From positions 474 to 64,473 of the forward strand of contig CASEDF010000003.1 of assembly GCA_949286705.1 (NCBI GenBank): a DNA stretch of 64,000 nucleotides, in the 5' to 3' direction. A program made the translations under genes and the position numbers. The notes under the pieces are model-generated. The model saw nothing but the letters and a program-made list of their open reading frames with translations, ran no database searches and had not been told where the DNA came from. Shown one piece after another: positions 11,665-20,141 of the stretch (its first letter is position 1; every line of letters starts with the position of its first letter). This stretch comes from an uncultured bacterium. GTDB taxonomy: Bacteria; Cyanobacteriota; Vampirovibrionia; Gastranaerophilales; Gastranaerophilaceae.

Positions 11665-11675
11665 TGTGTTATAAT
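11661..11675 (+). promoter_or_regulatory. Extended -10 promoter of the activase gene
   Basis: A T-run is followed by TGTTATAAT, with TATAAT at 11670-11675. No clear -35 is seen. The leader would be about 17 nt and contains AAAGGAAG. Confidence 0.6.
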
Positions 11676-11698
11676 TATAAAAGAAAAGGAAGTATAAC

Positions 11699-12703
11699 AT
11701 GAGTTTGACAGTATATTTAGGGATAGACGTAGGATCAGTAACCACAAAGCTTGCGCTGGTGGATGAAAAAGGGAAATATGTAGACAGCTACATGCTCAGA
11801 ACTGCCGGCAAACCCGTTATGGCGGTTCAAAAGGGTTTGAAAGAACTTTATGCTAAAAAGCTGACGGACTATGAGGTTATGGGGGTCGGAACAACAGGTT
11901 CGGGCAGAAATCTTGCAGGCGCACTGGTCGGTGCGGATATTATAAAGAATGAAATTACGGCGCACGCTGTTGCGGCAAGTACAAATGTTCCCGGGGTTCA
12001 GACAATTCTTGAAATCGGCGGTCAGGACAGCAAAATAATTCTGCTGAGAGACGGCATTGTAACGGATTTTGCGATGAATACTGTTTGCGCTGCAGGTACC
12101 GGCAGTTTCCTGGATCAGCAGGCAAACAGACTTAATGTTCCGATTGAAAAGTTTGGCGAAACCGCTTTGAAATCCGAAAATCCCGCAAGAATTGCAGGCC
12201 GCTGCGGTGTTTTTGCGGAAAGTGATTTAATCCACAAACAGCAATTGGGATATCCTGTCGAGGACTTGTTATACGGACTTTGTCAGGCTTTAGTCAGAAA
12301 TTATCTTTCCAATCTGGCACTCGGTAAAGAATTGCTTCCGGTATTTTCATTTCAGGGCGGAGTTGCAACAAATTCAGGCATGGTAAAAGCTTTTGAAGAA
12401 GCTCTGGGGCATAAAGTTATTGTACCTGAAAATCATCAAACAATGGGTGCAATCGGTGCTGCGCTTCTTGCAATGGAAAATCATCAATACACCGAAACTC
12501 CGACCAAATTTAAAGGCTGGCAGGTGGGTGATATGCATTTCTCATCAATAACATGCGATTGCAACGGCTGCTCCAACAATTGTGAAGTTATTACGATTGT
12601 AGAGGGTGTTGACGAAATTCAGCATGTTGAAAAAATTAAAGATATAAAAGGCAATATAATCGCGCGCTGGGGCGGAACCTGCGGACGCTGGGATATTGCA
12701 TAG
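11699..12703 (+). CDS. BadF/BadG/BcrA/HgdC-family ATPase, acyl-CoA dehydratase activase-like
   Basis: This 334-residue protein has the ASKHA fold of activases that use ATP to inject an electron into 2-hydroxyacyl-CoA dehydratases or benzoyl-CoA reductases. The N-terminus LGIDVGSVTTKLALV is the phosphate-binding loop and VGTTGSGR follows. Two conserved cysteines, in VCAAGTGSFLDQQANRL (about residue 130) and GRCGVFAESDLIHK (about residue 168), bind the [4Fe-4S] cluster at the dimer interface of this family. A C-terminal segment adds a CDCNGCSNNC cluster. No dehydratase subunits are adjacent, so the substrate cannot be assigned. Such enzymes are oxygen-sensitive, supporting an anaerobic lifestyle. 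Confidence 0.88.
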   Translation: MSLTVYLGIDVGSVTTKLALVDEKGKYVDSYMLRTAGKPVMAVQKGLKELYAKKLTDYEVMGVGTTGSGRNLAGALVGADIIKNEITAHAVAASTNVPGVQTILEIGGQDSKIILLRDGIVTDFAMNTVCAAGTGSFLDQQANRLNVPIEKFGETALKSENPARIAGRCGVFAESDLIHKQQLGYPVEDLLYGLCQALVRNYLSNLALGKELLPVFSFQGGVATNSGMVKAFEEALGHKVIVPENHQTMGAIGAALLAMENHQYTETPTKFKGWQVGDMHFSSITCDCNGCSNNCEVITIVEGVDEIQHVEKIKDIKGNIIARWGGTCGRWDIA

Positions 12704-12712
12704 GAGTTTTTT

Positions 12713-13354
12713 ATGAGTGAAAATTTATCCGCGTATGCTAATTACGAGCTGGGTGAAGCATTTTTTGAAATTATCAATAAAATGGTAGTTCGTGACGGCA
12801 TTCCGTTTTCGCGCATAGGTGATTTTGAAATAGTTTCGCCGAGCTGGCGTAAGCTTGCGGACAAAAAAGACAAATCGGCTGATGACATTAAAAAAATCGA
12901 CGGGGATTACAGGATGGAAATTCGGGATCTTGCGGATTCCTGTATGGTTTATATGGGTGCCAAAACTAATAACAAAACTTATAAATTTACCCTTGATGAT
13001 TACAAAAATTTTCTTGTTGCGACCAATATTGATAAAACCGCAATTCCGAACGACAAAACCGAACTTGAAAAGTACAACAAAAAAATCGAAATCCAGTTTA
13101 AAAAAATCGCAAACCACGGCGAAGAAACAGGCGACAATTTGATTGATAACAAGGATTTTGCGGCGTTTATATATGCACTGGATATGAAAAGCGAGCGGGA
13201 TGAAAACAATAATTTCAAAGGCTTTATTCTGAACGGCAAAATTACCCCGATGGATTATGCGATAGCTTACAGGGAATTAAAAGAGGACAGTGATAATATG
13301 ATTTCCTTCAAACTCCGTCAGGCATATAAAAATTTATTCCTTAATAATTCGTAA
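12713..13354 (+). CDS. Uncharacterised 213-aa protein with EF-hand-like acidic loop
   Basis: ATG 12713 follows TAGGAG and starts 9 bp after the activase stop, so the genes are probably co-transcribed. The protein is soluble and charged. Around residues 140-160 the stretch EETGDNLIDNKDFAAFIYALD resembles a degenerate EF-hand followed by its exit helix. The C-terminal ISFKLRQAYKNLF resembles the end of the next protein (NILAAYKHLF). I infer a distant paralogue of the EF-hand gene downstream. Function is unknown. Confidence 0.75.
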   Translation: MSENLSAYANYELGEAFFEIINKMVVRDGIPFSRIGDFEIVSPSWRKLADKKDKSADDIKKIDGDYRMEIRDLADSCMVYMGAKTNNKTYKFTLDDYKNFLVATNIDKTAIPNDKTELEKYNKKIEIQFKKIANHGEETGDNLIDNKDFAAFIYALDMKSERDENNNFKGFILNGKITPMDYAIAYRELKEDSDNMISFKLRQAYKNLFLNNS

Positions 13355-13407
13355 CCTTTTGTCAATAATTGTCAGAAAAAATCCTTTATATATATACGAG
13401 GATTTTT

Positions 13408-14328
13408 ATGGCGCAGATTAATATAGGTCAAGGACAGGGGATAACGCAGGCAATAGCATCACATTTAGGGATGTCAAAAGACGACTGCAAAAAAGTCGGA
13501 CTTGCACAGTGGCAGCAGGTTATGACACTTGTTGATCAAAATAACACTCAAAATAAAGCCGATAGCAAAGAAAGCATATTCACAGGCGGAAATAATGTTC
13601 AAGATTTAGGCAATAAAGCAAACTGGAAAACGGACTTTGTGGTTCAACAGGGAACTGTTGAAATCCAACAGAGTTTCTGGGATAAAATTGTGGCAATTTT
13701 AAAACCTTCTGCTGCTGCCAACACAGAGGCAGCAGAACCCGTTTCAACAACTCCTGAAACGCCCGTTTCAGAGTCTACACCTAAAATTACATCAGGTGCT
13801 GTTGAAGAGTCTACGGGTGATAAACTTATGGAATTTGCAGAAGATATAAGCGAACTTCATATGTCCAAAATGGCTGACTCAGGTAAGGAATTTGCCGTAA
13901 TAAGCAAAGAAGATTGGAATGCTGTTTTACAAACCAATGATGGTGCAAAAATTGATGCCGCATATAAACAGGCATTTACGGACCTTGGCGTGTCATTTAA
14001 TACAACTTTGGACAGGGCAGGCGGTAACGGTGACGGTGAATTGACATTTGAAGAGTTTAAAGAATCCGGTCTGTATGAAAAAGCGAACGGCGATGCATCT
14101 TTGAAAAAAGCATTTGATAATTTTGATATAAATTCAGATGGTAAAATAGATAAAAAGGAAATGGCGGCATTTTTAAGACTTGTCGATAACAGCGTTAATC
14201 CTAATGAAAAAGGCGGAGATAATGCCAGAATAGATGCATATTCATTTGCCGCAAGACTGATGGCAATGGAAAATCCGGAAATGAAAGAAAATATTTTGGC
14301 AGCCTATAAACATTTATTCGGAGAATAG
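13408..14328 (+). CDS. EF-hand calcium-binding protein
   Basis: The start is ATG 13408 with ACGAGGA upstream; a TTG-initiated extension from 13369 has no ribosome site. The 306-residue product starts MAQINIGQGQGITQAIASHLG, has a Ser/Thr/Pro/Ala-rich linker (about residues 100-135), and ends with an EF-hand pair. The second loop, D240-x-N-x-D-G-x-I-x-x-x-E251, is canonical. The first, around residues 202-214 (GNGDGELTFEE), lacks an acidic residue at loop position 1. There is no signal peptide or membrane helix. Calcium binding is expected from the motif; the target is unknown. Confidence 0.85.
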   Translation: MAQINIGQGQGITQAIASHLGMSKDDCKKVGLAQWQQVMTLVDQNNTQNKADSKESIFTGGNNVQDLGNKANWKTDFVVQQGTVEIQQSFWDKIVAILKPSAAANTEAAEPVSTTPETPVSESTPKITSGAVEESTGDKLMEFAEDISELHMSKMADSGKEFAVISKEDWNAVLQTNDGAKIDAAYKQAFTDLGVSFNTTLDRAGGNGDGELTFEEFKESGLYEKANGDASLKKAFDNFDINSDGKIDKKEMAAFLRLVDNSVNPNEKGGDNARIDAYSFAARLMAMENPEMKENILAAYKHLFGE

Positions 14329-14338
14329 TTTTTTGTGC

Positions 14339-14344
14339 TAAACT
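14339..14344 (+). promoter_or_regulatory. Extended -10 for leaderless transcription of the CxxCxxCC gene
   Basis: TTTTTTGTGC is followed by TAAACT at 14339-14344 and exactly 6 nt later by ATG 14351. No Shine-Dalgarno sequence is present. Confidence 0.6.
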
Positions 14345-14350
14345 GTTTTT

Positions 14351-15025
14351 ATGGAAGATTTAACGGAATCCGTAAACAATTTGCGTGCAAAATACAGGGA
14401 AATTTTCAAAACCTCCGCAAAAGAAATTGAAAAACGCGTGGAGGAATTGAAACCCGAAGGAGCCGGAGATATTTTTGACCGATATTCGTCCAAATCCGCA
14501 GGTGCGCTGTGGCAAACGTCAGTTCTCAAGATGTTTGACGAAGATATTTGCCGTGAAATTTACAGAAAGTGGTCGGAATTTCTTGCCTACCGCAGAGAAT
14601 TTTCCTGCACGGGCTGCGGAACTTGCTGCCGTCTGGCATGCAGCGAGTTTTCGCCTCAAGAATTAAAAATGAAAGCGGAACACGGCGATAATTTCGCGGC
14701 GCAGTTTTTGAGCGTTTTTGTGCCGTATAAATCAAAAGCAGAGGCGCGGGAGATTTATCCGGAATATATCAAAATGCTTGAAAATAATAAAGAAGAGGAT
14801 GTATATTTTTATTATTGTCCGAAACTCAATGAGTGCAGCAGATGTACGGATTACGAAAACCGCCCGCAAATCTGCCGCGATTTTCCCGATAATCCGCTTG
14901 CACTTTTGCCGAAATCCTGCGGGTTTAACGCGTGGAAGAATGAGGTCGAGCCTGTGGCTTTGATGCTTCATTCCATGCTCGAAATTGTTGAATATTATAA
15001 GGCGCATATACCTTTGAGGAGCTAA
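14351..15025 (+). CDS. YkgJ-family CxxCxxCC metal-cluster protein
   Basis: This 224-residue protein has the signature C-T-G-C-G-T-C-C at residues 86-93, followed by further cysteines (CPKL, CSRC, ICRDFP, SCGF), the pattern of the zinc- or iron-chelating YkgJ family. The N-terminal 80 residues are helical and charged. Its partner is unknown. It lies just before rlmN, whose ribosome site overlaps its end, so they are probably co-transcribed. A related protein is encoded at 20142-20726. The -10 box lies 6 nt upstream of the ATG, suggesting a leaderless transcript. Confidence 0.85.
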   Translation: MEDLTESVNNLRAKYREIFKTSAKEIEKRVEELKPEGAGDIFDRYSSKSAGALWQTSVLKMFDEDICREIYRKWSEFLAYRREFSCTGCGTCCRLACSEFSPQELKMKAEHGDNFAAQFLSVFVPYKSKAEAREIYPEYIKMLENNKEEDVYFYYCPKLNECSRCTDYENRPQICRDFPDNPLALLPKSCGFNAWKNEVEPVALMLHSMLEIVEYYKAHIPLRS

Positions 15026-15028
15026 ATT

Positions 15029-16048
15029 ATGCAAATTCTAACCGGTTTAAGTCAGAAAGAAATAGAAAAAATAACTGATGAGCTTCATCAGTCAAAGTTT
15101 CGTGCGCGTCAGATTCATAATTGGATTTACTTAAAATCCGCCAAGTCTATTGACGATATGACGGATTTGTCAAAAGATTTCCGCGAAGATTTGAAAAAAA
15201 TCGCAAAAGTTTCTGACGTTAAAATTAAAATTAAGCAGGAAAGCTCCGACGGGACTTTGAAATATTTGCTTGAATATCCTGACGGCGAGTGTGTGGAAAC
15301 CGTTTTAATGCGTTTTGATAACCGCGCAAACCTCACAGCCTGCGTAAGCTCACAGGTCGGATGCGCCGTTAATTGTTCGTTTTGCGCAACCGGAAAACGC
15401 GGGTTTATAAGAAATTTGACTTATAAAGAAATAATTGAGCAGGTCTTGACTATTCAAAGAGATACGGGGCTTAAGGTTACAAACGTTGTTTTTATGGGGC
15501 AGGGCGAGCCGCTTTTGAATCTTGATAACGTTTTGAAGGCAATGGAAATTTTTAACGAAAGCTTACAAATCGGGCAAAGACGTCTGACTGTTTCCACAAG
15601 CGGTATAATCCCGGGGATTAACAGGCTGGCGGAGTTGGATATGCAGTCTACACTTGCACTTTCGCTGCATGCGCCGGGTCATGAATTGCGTAAAAAATTA
15701 ATGCAGATTGAAGAAAAATATAACCTTCGGGATTTGAAAATTGCTTTGAAAAATTACGTTGAAAAAACCGGCAGAAGAATTACGATTGAATACTTGCTGA
15801 TAAAGGATTTGAACGACACAACGGAATGCGCAAAACAATTGGCGGAATATCTTCACGATATCAAATGCAACGTGAATTTAATCCCATACAATCCGACAAG
15901 TGACAACGATTACAAACGTCCGTCAAACAATGCAATAATGAAATTCAAGTGTTTGTTGGAACATTCTGGCAAAAAAGTTACCGTAAGACTTGAACGCGGT
16001 GCGGATATTGATGCCGCCTGCGGACAATTGCGCGGAAAAGTTGATTGA
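15029..16048 (+). CDS. rlmN: 23S rRNA A2503 / tRNA A37 C2-methyltransferase, radical SAM
   Basis: This 339-residue radical-SAM enzyme methylates C2 of adenosine. The cluster motif C-A-V-N-C-S-F-C lies near residues 112-119, followed by CATGKRGF, then [12 protein letters not shown] and the [17 protein letters not shown] and LIPYNP blocks typical of RlmN. A cysteine near the C-terminus (AACGQLRG) matches the catalytic methyl-carrying cysteine. GAGGAG precedes ATG 15029. It is followed by dtd in a probable operon of RNA-modification and translation quality-control genes. Confidence 0.97.
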   Translation: MQILTGLSQKEIEKITDELHQSKFRARQIHNWIYLKSAKSIDDMTDLSKDFREDLKKIAKVSDVKIKIKQESSDGTLKYLLEYPDGECVETVLMRFDNRANLTACVSSQVGCAVNCSFCATGKRGFIRNLTYKEIIEQVLTIQRDTGLKVTNVVFMGQGEPLLNLDNVLKAMEIFNESLQIGQRRLTVSTSGIIPGINRLAELDMQSTLALSLHAPGHELRKKLMQIEEKYNLRDLKIALKNYVEKTGRRITIEYLLIKDLNDTTECAKQLAEYLHDIKCNVNLIPYNPTSDNDYKRPSNNAIMKFKCLLEHSGKKVTVRLERGADIDAACGQLRGKVD

Positions 16049-16056
16049 GGTGGTTC

Positions 16057-16494
16057 ATGAAAGCATTAATCCAGAGAGTGAAAAGAGCATCAGTGACGAT
16101 TGACGGGGAACTTTATTCCCGAATCGGGCATGGAATTCTGGTCTTTGTCGGGGTGGAAAAGACGGATGAACGGCTTAATGCGGAAAAATTAGCCGACAAA
16201 ATCGTTAACCTCAGAATTTTTGAGGATAATGACGGCAAAATGAATTTGTCCTTAAAAGATGTTAAAGGCGAAATTCTTGTCGTATCACAGTTTACCTTAT
16301 GCGGTGATTGCAAAAAAGGCACCCGTCCGAGTTTTGATAAGTCCGCACCTCCGGACAAAGCAGTTGACTTATACGAATATTTCGTTAAAAAGATTAAAGA
16401 ATCAAATCTTAAAACCGAAACCGGCAAATTCCGCGCAATGATGGATGTTGAGCTGCTTAACGATGGGCCTGTCACCTTCTGGCTCGAAAAATAA
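16057..16494 (+). CDS. dtd: D-aminoacyl-tRNA deacylase
   Basis: The start is ATG 16057, preceded by GAGGTGG, giving 145 residues, the usual length for Dtd. A TTG frame extension from 16045 is not supported. The product hydrolyses D-amino acids mischarged on tRNA. It shows the [19 protein letters not shown]-terminus, [17 protein letters not shown] (the SQFTL catalytic motif) and the C-terminal [12 protein letters not shown] segment with the Gly-cisPro-type motif of the family. It lies 8 nt after rlmN. Confidence 0.97.
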   Translation: MKALIQRVKRASVTIDGELYSRIGHGILVFVGVEKTDERLNAEKLADKIVNLRIFEDNDGKMNLSLKDVKGEILVVSQFTLCGDCKKGTRPSFDKSAPPDKAVDLYEYFVKKIKESNLKTETGKFRAMMDVELLNDGPVTFWLEK

Positions 16495-16517
16495 CGTTTT
16501 GTCGTATTATCCCCCCC

Positions 16518-16546
16518 TTGTCAAGATTTATTTTTTATGTTAAAAT
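16518..16546 (+). promoter_or_regulatory. Promoter of the zinc-ribbon protein-rimM-trmD operon
   Basis: TTGTCA (16518-16523) is spaced 17 bp from TAAAAT (16541-16546), which is extended by ATG(T) and preceded by a T-run. The leader would be about 88 nt. Confidence 0.6.
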
Positions 16547-16640
16547 GTTCATGCAAATTTGTATTATTTTTATGAAATCGATTTTATTCGAGGAGTGTTA
16601 ATTTAATTTTTTATTATTCAATTAAGAGGCTTTTAAAATT

Positions 16641-17534
16641 ATGTATGTGAACAAGTGCATTAAATGCGGTCGCGAGTTTGAGACGAAAAACCCCAAAAGA
16701 GTTATCTGTCCTGATTGTTTGTATCCTGATAAAAAGATGATAATATCATCCGATACGCCTGTTGAGGAAGCAAAACCGGTACAGCAGGAGGAACAGCCAA
16801 AATTTTACAGCAGCTACAGCGCCGGCGAAGGCCGTGAAGCAAGACCGCAGCAGCGTCCTAATAATTACAACAGAAACAGACAGAGCGGCTATAACCGTAA
16901 TAATAACCGTCCGCGTTATAACAATCAAAGACCACAGCAGGGCGGCTACAACCGCAATCAGCGTCCCGGCGGATTTAATAAGCCCGGCTTTAACAGAAAT
17001 CAACGCCCCGGGTTTAACAATCGCCGTCCGATGAACAAGGCTAAAGGCCCGAAACAGTTACTTGTAAGCAAGGAGCAGCTGGAACAAATTGAAATGCTCT
17101 ATAAGCCTATGCTTCCGCTTCCGAATCCGGATGCCCATGAAGTTATCGGCGAAAAAATCGGTCTTGAACCGAGAAAAGTTTTCTTCGGCATAAACCTTGT
17201 AAGACAAAAGCTTATGCTCCCGAAACTTCCGTTCCCGAAACGCAAACTTGCAATTTCTCCGGATCAGTTGTTTGCGATTAAAAATCTTTATGAACCGCTG
17301 TTGCCGCTTCCGCCTATCGGATGCCACAAAATTATCGCGGCTCAATTAAAAATGGATGAGTGGAGAGTCCACGTAGGTATTGGCTTAATCCGTTCACAAA
17401 TGGGGCTGGATCGCTGGAACCCCGATAGAGATGACGCTCCGGAAGAATTCAAAAAACCTAAATCTGAAGAAAAAACATCAGAAACTGCTCAGGAAGAAAA
17501 ACCCAAACGCGGAAGAAAATCTAAAAGCTCATGA
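16641..17534 (+). CDS. Zinc-ribbon, Asn/Arg/Gln-rich disordered protein with two tandem helical repeats
   Basis: This 297-residue protein has an N-terminal zinc ribbon (CIKC at residues 6-9, CPDC near 23-26). A low-complexity region follows (about residues 55-135), rich in N, R, Q, G and Y with recurring YNRN, RPG and FN units. Next are two homologous segments of about 60 residues (about 140-200 and 205-265) that share an L-S-(x)4-Q-x4-I-x2-L-Y-x-P-x-LPLP pattern and end in xxGIxLVRxKx or xVGIGLIRSQMGL. A Lys/Glu tail closes it. It overlaps rimM by 4 nt (ATGA), so translation is coupled. A role in RNA or ribosome biology is inferred from composition and context. I do not recognise a named family. 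Confidence 0.85.
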   Translation: MYVNKCIKCGREFETKNPKRVICPDCLYPDKKMIISSDTPVEEAKPVQQEEQPKFYSSYSAGEGREARPQQRPNNYNRNRQSGYNRNNNRPRYNNQRPQQGGYNRNQRPGGFNKPGFNRNQRPGFNNRRPMNKAKGPKQLLVSKEQLEQIEMLYKPMLPLPNPDAHEVIGEKIGLEPRKVFFGINLVRQKLMLPKLPFPKRKLAISPDQLFAIKNLYEPLLPLPPIGCHKIIAAQLKMDEWRVHVGIGLIRSQMGLDRWNPDRDDAPEEFKKPKSEEKTSETAQEEKPKRGRKSKSS

Positions 17535-18043
17535 GTAAGTTTATATCTGTCGGCAAAATTTTGAATTTCCACGGAATTCAAGGGGAAGCTAAAGTCGGTT
17601 TTTCCAAAAATCAGGCGGATTTTTTCCTGTCTTTGAACGAGGTTTTTGCAAAAATCCAAAATGATTACAAGCCGTTAAAAATTACACGTTCAAGGCTTAA
17701 CAAAAATTTTGCGGTGGTAAAGTTTGACGGAATAAATTCCATAAATGACCTGCTGCCCTTGAAGGGAACGCTTTTGTTTGTGGATGAGAATACAATCCGC
17801 GAGAATTTGGAAGAGGACGAGTTTTTGATAGATGAGCTTGTCGGGCTTGAAGTTGTGGATTTGGAAGGCACAAATCTCGGGTTTATAGTCGGGGTTTCCA
17901 ACAACGGCGCAACGGATTTGTTGTCCGTTAAAACCAAATCCAAAAAGATTTCGCTTGTCCCGTTTGTGAAAGCTATTGTGACGGATGTGGATTTGAAAGG
18001 CAAAAAGGTTACGATTAACAATCTGGAGGGGCTTTTGGAATGA
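17531..18043 (+). CDS. rimM: 16S rRNA maturation factor RimM
   Basis: This 170-residue protein has the N-terminal RimM beta-barrel (SVGKILNFHGIQGEAKV) and a C-terminal PRC-barrel (DELVGLEVVDLEGTNLGFIVGV...LVPFVKAIV). RimM binds ribosomal protein S19 and helps assemble the 30S head. It overlaps the preceding gene and trmD by 4 nt each. The rimM-trmD order is widely conserved. Confidence 0.95.
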   Translation: MSKFISVGKILNFHGIQGEAKVGFSKNQADFFLSLNEVFAKIQNDYKPLKITRSRLNKNFAVVKFDGINSINDLLPLKGTLLFVDENTIRENLEEDEFLIDELVGLEVVDLEGTNLGFIVGVSNNGATDLLSVKTKSKKISLVPFVKAIVTDVDLKGKKVTINNLEGLLE

Positions 18044-18711
18044 GGTTTGATGTCCTGACGCTTTTTCCGGAGATGATTACGGACTACTGCAGCCAGAGTA
18101 TCATAAAACGTGCTGCGGAAGCGGGGGTTATCAGCGTAAATACAATTAACCCGCGCGATTTCACGCTTAATAAACACAAAAAAGTCGACGACACCCCATA
18201 TGGAGGCGGTGCGGGTATGGTTTTGATGCCTCAGCCTTATGTTGACGCGTATGAAAGTATAGACAGGTGCGAAAATTCTCTGACGGTAATGCTTTCGCCT
18301 CAAGGGGAGCCTTTAAAAGAAAATTTGGTGAAAGAGCTTGCAAAATTCGATCAAATTATTTTGCTTTGCGGGCATTATGAGGGATTTGACGAGAGAATAC
18401 GAGATATTATAAAGCCCAGAGAAATTTCCTTGGGGGATTTTGTTTTGACGGGAGGCGAGCTTCCCGCGCTTTGTGTTATTGACGCTGTAAGCCGGAAGCT
18501 TGAAGGTACTTTGGGCAAAATCGAATCGGCAAATGATGACAGTTTTTCGGACGGTATGCTTGAATATCCGCAGTATACAAAACCCAGAGAATACAGAGGT
18601 CTAAAAGTTCCGGAGGTTTTGTTGAACGGAAACCACAAAGAAATAGAGGAATTCAGGCAGTCTCAAAGGCTTAAACGTACTAAAGAGCGACGTCCTGACC
18701 TGATGCATTAG
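18040..18711 (+). CDS. trmD: tRNA (guanine-37-N1)-methyltransferase
   Basis: This 223-residue SPOUT-knot methyltransferase makes m1G37 in tRNA and prevents +1 frameshifting. It has the FDVLTLFPEM start, PYGGGAGMV, LLCGHYEGFDERI (SAM-binding knot), SLGDFVLTGGELPAL, and the C-terminal EYPQYTKPREYRG and PEVLLNGNHKEIEEFR tRNA-binding segments. Its last 32 bp overlap the 3' end of the convergent gene on the minus strand. Confidence 0.98.
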   Translation: MRFDVLTLFPEMITDYCSQSIIKRAAEAGVISVNTINPRDFTLNKHKKVDDTPYGGGAGMVLMPQPYVDAYESIDRCENSLTVMLSPQGEPLKENLVKELAKFDQIILLCGHYEGFDERIRDIIKPREISLGDFVLTGGELPALCVIDAVSRKLEGTLGKIESANDDSFSDGMLEYPQYTKPREYRGLKVPEVLLNGNHKEIEEFRQSQRLKRTKERRPDLMH

Positions 18712-19174
18712 TCAGGTTATTGTGTTTTCCTATTCCGAAACCGTCTTTTAAAATTGTATATATGCCGTAAATTCCAAGCCCGATTGCGGAACCTTTTGCA
18801 AGCGGCAGAGCACGTTTTCTGGCAAACAGTGCGGTTAACCCCAGACCAAGCGGCACAACGTCATGTATAAGCGTTGTCCCGATACCTTTGAAGTAGCCGA
18901 TAATTGAGTTTACAAAACCTCTGATACGTTCATTCAATTCAAGTTTATAGACGCCGTTTTGGATATCCATAGCTGTTCTTGAAGGTCTGTCAATGCTCAT
19001 TGTGTTTTCCAGATAATATTGAGCGGCTTTTGCGTCTTTACTTTTAACTTCAATATCGGATTTTATTTTGCCGAAGTTGTGGGCGTCGCGCGCTATAAAA
19101 TACAGTGCCGCAGCGCCTGCGCCCCTTGCTAAATATTTACCGTAATTTGATTTTATTGCTGTTATTACGCTCAT
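18680..19174 (-). CDS. Uncharacterised membrane-associated protein, 164 aa
   Basis: This product has a short hydrophobic stretch near residues 15-28 (ARGAGAAALYFIARDA) and two more at about 100-118 and 125-145 (VVPLGLGLTALFA, KGSAIGLGIYGIYTIL), so it is probably an integral membrane protein. It follows the Gln/Asn-rich protein with a TAATG stop-start overlap, so the pair is translationally coupled. Its 3' end overlaps trmD tail to tail. A C-terminal ILKDGFGIGKHNN resembles IVIKDGVGCWKYV in the protein encoded at 60316-61044, hinting at a shared lineage-specific family. Function is unknown. Confidence 0.8.
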   Translation of the reverse strand: MSVITAIKSNYGKYLARGAGAAALYFIARDAHNFGKIKSDIEVKSKDAKAAQYYLENTMSIDRPSRTAMDIQNGVYKLELNERIRGFVNSIIGYFKGIGTTLIHDVVPLGLGLTALFARKRALPLAKGSAIGLGIYGIYTILKDGFGIGKHNNLTNASGQDVAL

Positions 19175-20022
19175 TATTTTTTATCTTCCTTTTTAGGTTT
19201 GTCTTTTACTTCAAATTCTTTTTGGACTGTTTGTCCTGACATCTTAAGCAGGATTTGGCTTGCCTGAAGTGCGTCCTGACCGTATCCGGAATCTGATTGC
19301 TGCATTTGCTGAAGAATTTGTTTTGTAAGATCATCACCTGTTACGGCTCTTGTGTCAAGCATACCGAGGGCTAAAAATCTTACGGGCTGATAAGGATCCT
19401 GAAGCATTTTGTTAATCAATGCGGTTAATGCTTTGTCGTCTTTTCTGGAGTCGTCCTCCTGAAGCCTTGCCGCAACTTCTTTTGCGCCCATTAATCTTAT
19501 TTCTTTATCCTGACTGTTCAGGTAATTCTCAAGATTTCTTATGTAATCGTCCGTCAGCAAAACTATATTTCGTTTTTCGGTTTTCTTTTTTTCTTCTGTT
19601 TTTGTGGTTGTTGTATTTGTCGTATTGGTCGTATTGGTTGTAGTGCCGGAAGAATTTGCACTGTTGGTATTATTGCCGTTTGCATTGCTTCCTGTGCCGC
19701 TGCCCCAGTTATTTGTATAGTATCCTGAAGGGTAGCATCCGGGGGTTTGGTATTGCGGTGCATTAACATTATAAACGGGCGCACCGCCCGGAACTCCTAC
19801 CGACGGGTTAAAGATTTGAATATTTACGCCTGAATAATTCGGAACAGAAACTGTTTGCCCCTGAGAACTTATCTGCGGCGCCGGATAGTATGCGGATTGG
19901 GGTGTCGTATAAGCCTGTCCTGCTGCTTGAGTTTGCGCTTGAGGCTGTTGAATAGCAGGTGCTGTCGCATATTGCGGACAGTTACACTGTTGATATTGCT
20001 GTTGACCTACTGTATTTTGCAT
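19174..20022 (-). CDS. Low-complexity (Gln/Asn/Thr-rich) protein with HEAT-like C-terminal helices
   Basis: This 282-residue protein has residues 1-110 rich in Q, P, Y, N and S, then an Asn/Gly/Ser/Thr tract with an NTT triplet repeat (about 110-142), a lysine-rich hinge, and a helical C-terminal domain (about 150-265). The LMGAKEVAARLQ and VRFLALGMLDTRAV segments resemble HEAT-type repeats. There is no signal peptide. AAAAGGTAG lies upstream of the ATG. It is first of a two-gene unit with the membrane protein at 18680-19174. Function is unknown; a scaffold role is inference. Confidence 0.8.
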   Translation of the reverse strand: MQNTVGQQQYQQCNCPQYATAPAIQQPQAQTQAAGQAYTTPQSAYYPAPQISSQGQTVSVPNYSGVNIQIFNPSVGVPGGAPVYNVNAPQYQTPGCYPSGYYTNNWGSGTGSNANGNNTNSANSSGTTTNTTNTTNTTTTKTEEKKKTEKRNIVLLTDDYIRNLENYLNSQDKEIRLMGAKEVAARLQEDDSRKDDKALTALINKMLQDPYQPVRFLALGMLDTRAVTGDDLTKQILQQMQQSDSGYGQDALQASQILLKMSGQTVQKEFEVKDKPKKEDKK

Positions 20023-20141
20023 AATACTACCTTTTCACTACTTAAATAAATAAAGTATAAAACTTTTAAATTATTGCTATTTTTTAGAATATTTTAAGAA
20101 ATATTACGTGATTTTATTTAATTTATTAAAGGGGATATAAT

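Noticed and set aside
12855-13142. 95-aa lysine-rich frame
   Set aside because: Shadow frame inside the 213-aa gene at 12713-13354.
16501-16520. C-rich run after dtd as a terminator
   Set aside because: There is no paired stem or T-tract; it is part of the next promoter region.
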